Source: an uncultured bacterium (lineage in GTDB: Bacteria > Hydrogenedentota > Hydrogenedentia > Hydrogenedentales > SLHB01). From it: a DNA stretch of 9,925 bases. The stretch's first letter is position 1. Each line of letters starts with the position of its first letter. The notes beneath the pieces were generated by a model. It had not been told where the DNA came from and searched no databases. It saw nothing but the letters and a program-made list of their open reading frames with translations. The stretch covers positions 1 through 9,925 of the forward strand of contig CALEZK010000560.1 in NCBI GenBank assembly GCA_937928585.1, written 5' to 3'. The position numbers were made by a program, and so were the translations under genes. Shown here piece by piece: positions 5,846 through 9,925 of the stretch.

Positions 5846-7714
5846 CTAAGCGGGAATATACGGATTTAGTTTAGACGGCTTGGCCGGTTCCGCGCCAACA
5901 AAGCGGTACCAACTATCACCTGCTTTCAGAATGATGTTGCCGTCCAAATTCAGCGTCAGGCGGTAAACCTCGGGATGCTCGTACTGCAGTTTTATTGCTT
6001 CATCACTGTCGGCTTTAACATCCGTATATGATTCGCCAGCGTAGTCTGTTCGGGTCCAAGTGCCGTCAGCGAAGCGGTATTGTTTACCCCCCAGCGACTT
6101 CGGCATGTGGCGCACATACTGAAGTTGATCCTCATTTCGATCGATGTAGCGAAGCTCCGTGACTGATAAGGGAAGGTCTCCATCCTTCTTGTACTGAATT
6201 ATCAAGTCTGTGGCATGATTCCAGAATTCATTGCTTAACCAACGTCCCTGCTCCAAAGCGGCGATGGCTTCTTCAAATCGCTCTTGCGCACGCAATTCTG
6301 CAGCCTCTATCTTCAGCAGACGTGCCTCAACGTAGGTGTCTTGGTCTGGGCCTGTTGCTCCTGGGATAATCAGGGTATGCCAGTGTGCCTTTGCCTTTTC
6401 TGACAACTCGATTTCGAGCTTGCGCTTTTCGTCGGATTTGGCCAGCCAAGTGGAAGCATCTTCGCCCCGCGTTTGAAGACGTTCCGCCATATCGCGGGCA
6501 AACCTCGATGCTATGCCGGCGTACGTGGTATCTCTATCGAGAATCTCGCCCTGCATCAGTTTAATGAATCGCGGCGCTGTTACATTCTGAGGCCAACCCT
6601 TTCGGTAGCTTTCCCAGCCCGCCATGGATTCTTCGTATCGTTCGTCAACACCTTGAATTCGATACAACTGCCTCCGTACCCATGAGTCGTGGTCGAGGCG
6701 GGTTGCTTGATCAAGGTACTTAATCGCATTTACGTGATCATTCAATTTTTCTTCGTAAATTGAGTATCCAAGATCAAAGTAAAGTTTGTAGTTACGAGGA
6801 TTTTTTCGAATTCCGTCTCGAAGGAAATCTACACCAAAGAAGTAAAAACGTTCTTTTGAAGTGGACTCACGACCGACCCAAGCCTCGTGAACCGGATCGA
6901 AAACCCGCAGTTCCCAAGGAGTGTCGTCCATCTGGGCTGTCGCGTTGTATGCCATGTGCCAAGAACCCAGCAGGTATGCGTCTACAAAGCTGGGATCGAG
7001 CGTCACGCAGCTCTTCATCAGCGGCATCATGCGATGCATCATGCCCTTGTGCCAGAAACGGTCCACTTCCAGCCAAACTAAGTTTGCCGCCATCTTGCGA
7101 AATCCGAAGAACATATTGGCAAGGCTGATGTTCGTGCCTTTTTCCTCATACATGCCAGCAACGCCAAGCTGCGTCCCGAAACCCGCGACACGGCCGTCGC
7201 GGTACGCGTCGATTAAGTCGGTTCGAAGCTCCGAAGCATCTGAACTTTGGGCAAACGCCCAAAGCGTTGCATCGCGCGCACGTTGTTCATCGGTATAGAT
7301 TTCTTGCTGTCCGGCCCCCAGCGCTTCAATCGCGTCCGATCCCTCTTCTACCTCGTTCGCAGCTGCGGCGTCAGCGGACTCGGAAATGTCTGCGAAGGTA
7401 TAACGCACAACTTTGTCAAACGGCTTTCCCTGCGGATCCAGGTCGTTTTCGCCAACCTCTATGTCTGGCAGCGCGGAATTCGTGAGTTCCACAAGTTTGG
7501 CGAATAATTCCTTGTCGACATACTTGGCCGGATCTTCGCCCGGCGGAGCCTGGCCAGGATCGCCGAATACTCTTACCTGGTTGGAAGAGCTGATAATCCA
7601 ACGATAGAACCGGTCGCTGTTTTGCAGGTGATTTACTTTTGACCCCTGAAGCGAAGCCAAGAGCAATAAAGCGGCTACAGACAAACCAAGGATGAGATTT
7701 GGAAACTGCTTCAC
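5846..7714 (-). CDS. Membrane-anchored TPR protein linked to ABC exporter
   Basis: Function unknown. The 622-residue product has a short basic start and one hydrophobic helix (about 7-24), with no lipobox and no clear signal-peptidase site. It is therefore probably an inner-membrane protein with its bulk outside the cytoplasm. A poorly structured acidic stretch (about 50-135) follows. The conserved-looking core is FFGFRKMAANLVWLEVDRFW (192-211), then TPR-like helices: about 218-247 (LDPSFVDAYLLGSWHMAYN, 229-247), about 281-344, and about 461-490 (ARLLKIEAAELRAQERFEEA, 464-483). The C-terminus (about 512-611) is rich in strands and aromatic residues and holds GDLPLSVTEL (512-521) and MPKSLGGKQYRF (537-548), reminiscent of pseudopilin C-termini. 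The GTG start at 7714 lies 6 nt after the permease stop, with AAGGAG 12 nt upstream. As last gene of an ABC exporter operon it is probably a scaffold or partner of that transporter (inference). Confidence 0.8.
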   Translation of the reverse strand: MKQFPNLILGLSVAALLLLASLQGSKVNHLQNSDRFYRWIISSSNQVRVFGDPGQAPPGEDPAKYVDKELFAKLVELTNSALPDIEVGENDLDPQGKPFDKVVRYTFADISESADAAAANEVEEGSDAIEALGAGQQEIYTDEQRARDATLWAFAQSSDASELRTDLIDAYRDGRVAGFGTQLGVAGMYEEKGTNISLANMFFGFRKMAANLVWLEVDRFWHKGMMHRMMPLMKSCVTLDPSFVDAYLLGSWHMAYNATAQMDDTPWELRVFDPVHEAWVGRESTSKERFYFFGVDFLRDGIRKNPRNYKLYFDLGYSIYEEKLNDHVNAIKYLDQATRLDHDSWVRRQLYRIQGVDERYEESMAGWESYRKGWPQNVTAPRFIKLMQGEILDRDTTYAGIASRFARDMAERLQTRGEDASTWLAKSDEKRKLEIELSEKAKAHWHTLIIPGATGPDQDTYVEARLLKIEAAELRAQERFEEAIAALEQGRWLSNEFWNHATDLIIQYKKDGDLPLSVTELRYIDRNEDQLQYVRHMPKSLGGKQYRFADGTWTRTDYAGESYTDVKADSDEAIKLQYEHPEVYRLTLNLDGNIILKAGDSWYRFVGAEPAKPSKLNPYIPA

Positions 7715-7720
7715 GGCGGT

Positions 7721-8542
7721 CTACAACTCCTTGCGCCGGAAAATCCAATACGACATCAGGTAGCCCGCGACGCCATACACAAATCCGTAAAGAATCAGCT
7801 GCGGAATCATGGCGTCACGCGGATGGTCATTCACGCTCAAGTAGAGAATCTGGTCTTTCAGATTGAAGTATTGCAGATTTGGCAACACCTGCCACAAACG
7901 ATAGGCGGATTGACCGATAATCCAGTCAATTGTCGACTCGGTCTGGCCGGATCGGTCGTAAACATCCTTCAGGTACTCGGTGAGATTTCCTGTGATGTAA
8001 ATGAACAGGCCGCCGATGGTCGGTAAAACAGAGGAAGTTGATGTGCAGGAAATCGCAAATGTAAAGGCGGAAACAATGAGGAATTGAAAATAGGTCAAGA
8101 GAATCGACCAAAGCAGGAGTGTCGGCGCGACCTGCTCTTTCAGATACAGCGCGAAGAAGAAGAGGCCACCCATTAGCGCGAGATTGACAATAATGATGAT
8201 CTGGACGCCAAGGAACTTGCCCAAGAGGTACTGAAAACGACGAACCGGTTTGGAGAGAACGGTATAGACGACCTTGTTTTCGACTTCATTTGGAACCACT
8301 GATGCAGAAACGAAGATGGTAATCAGCATCCCGAAAATAGATATTGCTGTTACGCAGATGTCCTTGATCAACTTGACGTCTAGTTCGGATTGCCCCGTGG
8401 TGTCACTGCTGGTCGTCAGGAACGCGGTCATGAACTGCGAACCGAAAATAACCATGATGCTCAAAATCAAGAAGCCAATAAGGGTCTTCTTGCGAATACC
8501 TTCGCGGAATGTATAGACCGCGATACTCCACACGCCGCCCAT
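7721..8542 (-). CDS. ABC-2 type transporter permease
   Basis: This is the membrane subunit of an ABC exporter that works with the ATPase encoded immediately upstream; the substrate is unknown. The 273-residue protein shows about six hydrophobic segments: about 21-41, 64-86, 111-135, 140-165, 168-187 and 248-267. Between the second and third lies the cytoplasmic segment NEVENKVVYTVLSKPVRRFQ (84-103), typical of the NosY/ABC-2 permease group, where it contacts the ATPase. An extracytoplasmic loop of about 60 residues (188-247) precedes the last helix, which ends in the basic tail FRRKEL. The ATG at 8542 follows the ATPase stop by 2 nt, with AGGG about 11 nt upstream. It is complete. It may act as a homodimer, since no second permease is present in the operon. 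Confidence 0.9.
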   Translation of the reverse strand: MGGVWSIAVYTFREGIRKKTLIGFLILSIMVIFGSQFMTAFLTTSSDTTGQSELDVKLIKDICVTAISIFGMLITIFVSASVVPNEVENKVVYTVLSKPVRRFQYLLGKFLGVQIIIIVNLALMGGLFFFALYLKEQVAPTLLLWSILLTYFQFLIVSAFTFAISCTSTSSVLPTIGGLFIYITGNLTEYLKDVYDRSGQTESTIDWIIGQSAYRLWQVLPNLQYFNLKDQILYLSVNDHPRDAMIPQLILYGFVYGVAGYLMSYWIFRRKEL

Positions 8543-8544
8543 GA

Positions 8545-9495
8545 CTACTTCTTCCCTTCTTTCTTCGCCTTGGCATCTCCGACAATGCGCACGAAGAGCT
8601 CTTCCAGAGTTTCCCGGCGCGGTGCCACGCTCACGACGGCAAGGTTGTGTGCCTTCAAGATCTCCATAGCGTCGTAGAGGGAAAGCGTTTGCGCCACACG
8701 AAGCCGCGCCCGACCGTCGATGCGATCTTCGACGACAATGCCTTTCTCCGCGAGCGAATTTACCGAATTCTCAGTTACCCCTGTGACGTCGACAGACAAA
8801 TCGCGGTCCGTAAGCAATTCGTTGACCGTTCCCATGGTCTGAAGGACGCCTTCGTAAAGAATGCCAACACGATCACTGATTAATTCGACTTCCAGGAGTT
8901 CATGGCTCGAAATCATTAACGACTTGCCTTCCGAGCGAAGGCGGACCAATAAATCGCGCATTTCCTTGCGCGCAACGGGATCGAGGCCGGTAGTGGGTTC
9001 GTCCAGAATCAGAACTTGCGGGTCGCTCATCAACGCCTGGGCCAAGCCGATTCGCTGCCGCATTCCCTTGGAATAGCCGCGCAGCAGGCGCTTCCGCGCG
9101 CGCGTCATACCCACGATTTCCAGCGTCTCATCGATTCGACGCTCGAGATCTTTGCCTCGCAGACCATACAACTGACCATAGAAACGCAGGATTTCCTCGC
9201 CTTTGAGGAAATCGGGATAGTAGGCTCCCTCGGGGAGATAGCCGATCTTCCGTTTGATTTGAGGAAGACCAATGTCCTCGCTACCCATTATTTTCATGGT
9301 GCCGCTTGAGGGAAAGATCAACCCCAGCAGCATCTTGATAGTGGTGGTTTTGCCGGAGCCGTTTGGCCCGAGATAACCAAAGATTTCCTTCTCTTGGACC
9401 GCGATGGTGAGGTCGTTCAGCGCGTTTACGTCTTGCCCACGCCGCGCGCCCTCGTAGATTTTGCAGAGTTTATTCGTCTCGATTACTGCGGACAC
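8545..9495 (-). CDS. ABC transporter ATP-binding protein (ABC-2 exporter)
   Basis: This is the nucleotide-binding subunit that powers the adjacent ABC-2 permease at the inner face of the membrane. In the 316-residue protein the motifs are intact: Walker A GPNGSGKT (43-50); a Q-loop region IGYLPEG (84-90) with E in place of Q, as in many CcmA/NatA-type exporters; signature YSKGM (141-145); Walker B VLILDEPT (161-168) with D-loop TGLDP (169-173); and the switch histidine in SSHELLE (H198). After about residue 220 comes a C-terminal extension of about 95 residues, ending in a lysine-rich tail, as is common in drug, Na+ and polysaccharide-type ABC-2 ATPases. The start is GTG at 9495, supported by GAGG 7 nt upstream. 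It is the first gene of a three-gene operon. Confidence 0.94.
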   Translation of the reverse strand: MSAVIETNKLCKIYEGARRGQDVNALNDLTIAVQEKEIFGYLGPNGSGKTTTIKMLLGLIFPSSGTMKIMGSEDIGLPQIKRKIGYLPEGAYYPDFLKGEEILRFYGQLYGLRGKDLERRIDETLEIVGMTRARKRLLRGYSKGMRQRIGLAQALMSDPQVLILDEPTTGLDPVARKEMRDLLVRLRSEGKSLMISSHELLEVELISDRVGILYEGVLQTMGTVNELLTDRDLSVDVTGVTENSVNSLAEKGIVVEDRIDGRARLRVAQTLSLYDAMEILKAHNLAVVSVAPRRETLEELFVRIVGDAKAKKEGKK

Positions 9496-9596
9496 AGCAC
9501 TACCTCAGCGATATGCGTTTTACTTTGCGGCCCAGCCCAGTTCGGGAATGGAAACTTCCTACCGTAGCAGCGTCTACCACACCGTTCAGGGTGCGC

Positions 9597-9625
9597 AGAA
9601 TACCAAAAGCCCAGTATCGTGTCAA
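9597..9625 (-). promoter_or_regulatory. Sigma-70 type promoter of the ABC transporter operon
   Basis: On the minus strand a perfect -35 box TTGACA (9625-9620) is followed by exactly 17 bp and the -10 box TATTCT (9602-9597), four of six matches. Initiation near 9590 gives a leader of about 95 nt before the GTG at 9495. The spacing and perfect -35 match those of the tRNA promoter at 533-561, so both probably serve the housekeeping sigma factor. Confidence 0.6.
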
Positions 9626-9675
9626 CGAATTGCCAGCTACTCTCAAATGCAGACGCTCTGAAGTCCGCCCTTCAA

Positions 9676-9704
9676 ATGAAATCTGGTCCGGGAATACGTA
9701 CAAT
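9676..9704 (+). promoter_or_regulatory. Candidate promoter of the CNNM-type gene
   Basis: ATGAAA (9676-9681, four of six matches to the -35 consensus) and TACAAT (9699-9704, five of six to the -10) are 17 bp apart. Initiation near 9711 would leave about 63 nt before the GTG at 9774. The weak -35 makes this tentative. Confidence 0.35.
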
Positions 9705-9773
9705 TGCGCAGCGGGAACCTAAAAGCTCAACAAACCCCGCCGTAGCCATATTCTTATTGGAGTGCAATACCCG

Positions 9774-9925
9774 GTGGTTTCACTGGTCCTCGAAGCCTTG
9801 GTCATCCTGATTTTAGTCCTGTTAAACGGCGTATTTGCCATGTCGGAACTTGCGATTGTCTCGGCAAGAAAGGCAATACTACAAAAGTGGGCAAATGCCG
9901 GCAACGGCGGCGCCAAGCCGACGGT
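9774..9925 (+). CDS. CNNM/TlyC (DUF21) family membrane protein, N-terminal part
   Basis: Only the first 50 codons are present; the gene runs off the right edge. Translation gives a hydrophobic helix, LVLEALVILILVLLNGVFAM (residues 4-23), then SELAIVSARKAILQKWANAG (24-43), the hallmark start of the DUF21/CNNM transmembrane domain. The LNGVFAMSELAIVSARK signature matches the so-called hemolysin family, implicated in Mg2+ or other cation export; hemolytic activity is generally not meant. Full-length members carry DUF21, a CBS pair and a C-terminal CorC_HlyC domain, none visible here. I chose GTG at 9774, with GGAG 11 nt upstream, giving MVSLVLEALV. GTG at 9762 is an alternative but has no ribosome binding site. 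The frame is open back to the stop at 9720. The gene is divergent from the ABC operon. Confidence 0.8.
   Translation, partial: MVSLVLEALVILILVLLNGVFAMSELAIVSARKAILQKWANAGNGGAKPT

Larger units (their letters stand above)
9496..9773. other. Divergent intergenic region
   Basis: These 278 bases separate the minus-strand ABC operon from the plus-strand CNNM-type gene. I see a strong minus-strand promoter (9597-9625), a leader of about 95 nt for the ABC operon, and a weaker plus-strand promoter candidate (9676-9704). No credible coding sequence, tRNA or riboswitch architecture is visible. Confidence 0.55.

Overview
The window looks like chromosomal backbone DNA from a free-living Gram-negative-type bacterium of roughly balanced base composition, probably from a poorly sampled lineage. 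The basis is a phenylalanyl-tRNA synthetase operon ending in ZapA/ZapB-like division genes, plus an ABC exporter linked to a large membrane-anchored TPR protein, an arrangement I associate with Planctomycetes, Hydrogenedentes and related environmental phyla. That placement is inference from gene content only. I see no phage, insertion sequence, CRISPR array or other obvious sign of a mobile island.

Layout. Positions 1-578 hold no convincing gene. They are AT-richer, contain a few short inverted repeats, and end in a consensus promoter for a plus-strand tRNA-Gly(CCC) at 579-654. Positions 655-1031 are also non-coding and lie between the convergent tRNA and the end of the first minus-strand operon. 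From 5750 down to 1032, five tightly packed minus-strand genes follow one another: a YggS/PLPBP-type pyridoxal-phosphate homeostasis protein, pheS, pheT, a small coiled-coil ZapB-like protein and zapA. Junctions are ATGA overlaps, a 3-nt gap and a short gene overlap, so this is almost certainly one transcription unit joining PLP homeostasis, phenylalanine charging and Z-ring assembly.

From 9495 down to 5846 a second minus-strand operon encodes an ABC ATPase, an ABC-2 type permease and a 622-residue membrane-anchored TPR protein, with gaps of 2 and 6 nt. It is preceded by a very good sigma-70 type promoter (TTGACA, 17 bp, TATTCT) and a leader of about 95 nt. The three products probably form one envelope transport assembly of unknown substrate. 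This is the least characterised part of the window. A plus-strand gene for a CNNM/TlyC-type (DUF21) membrane protein starts divergently near 9774 and runs off the right edge.

Nearly all the coding sequence belongs to recognisable families. The items most worth a second look are the TPR partner of the ABC exporter with its pseudopilin-like C-terminus, the compact yggS-pheS-pheT-zapB-like-zapA operon, and the palindrome over its candidate promoter.
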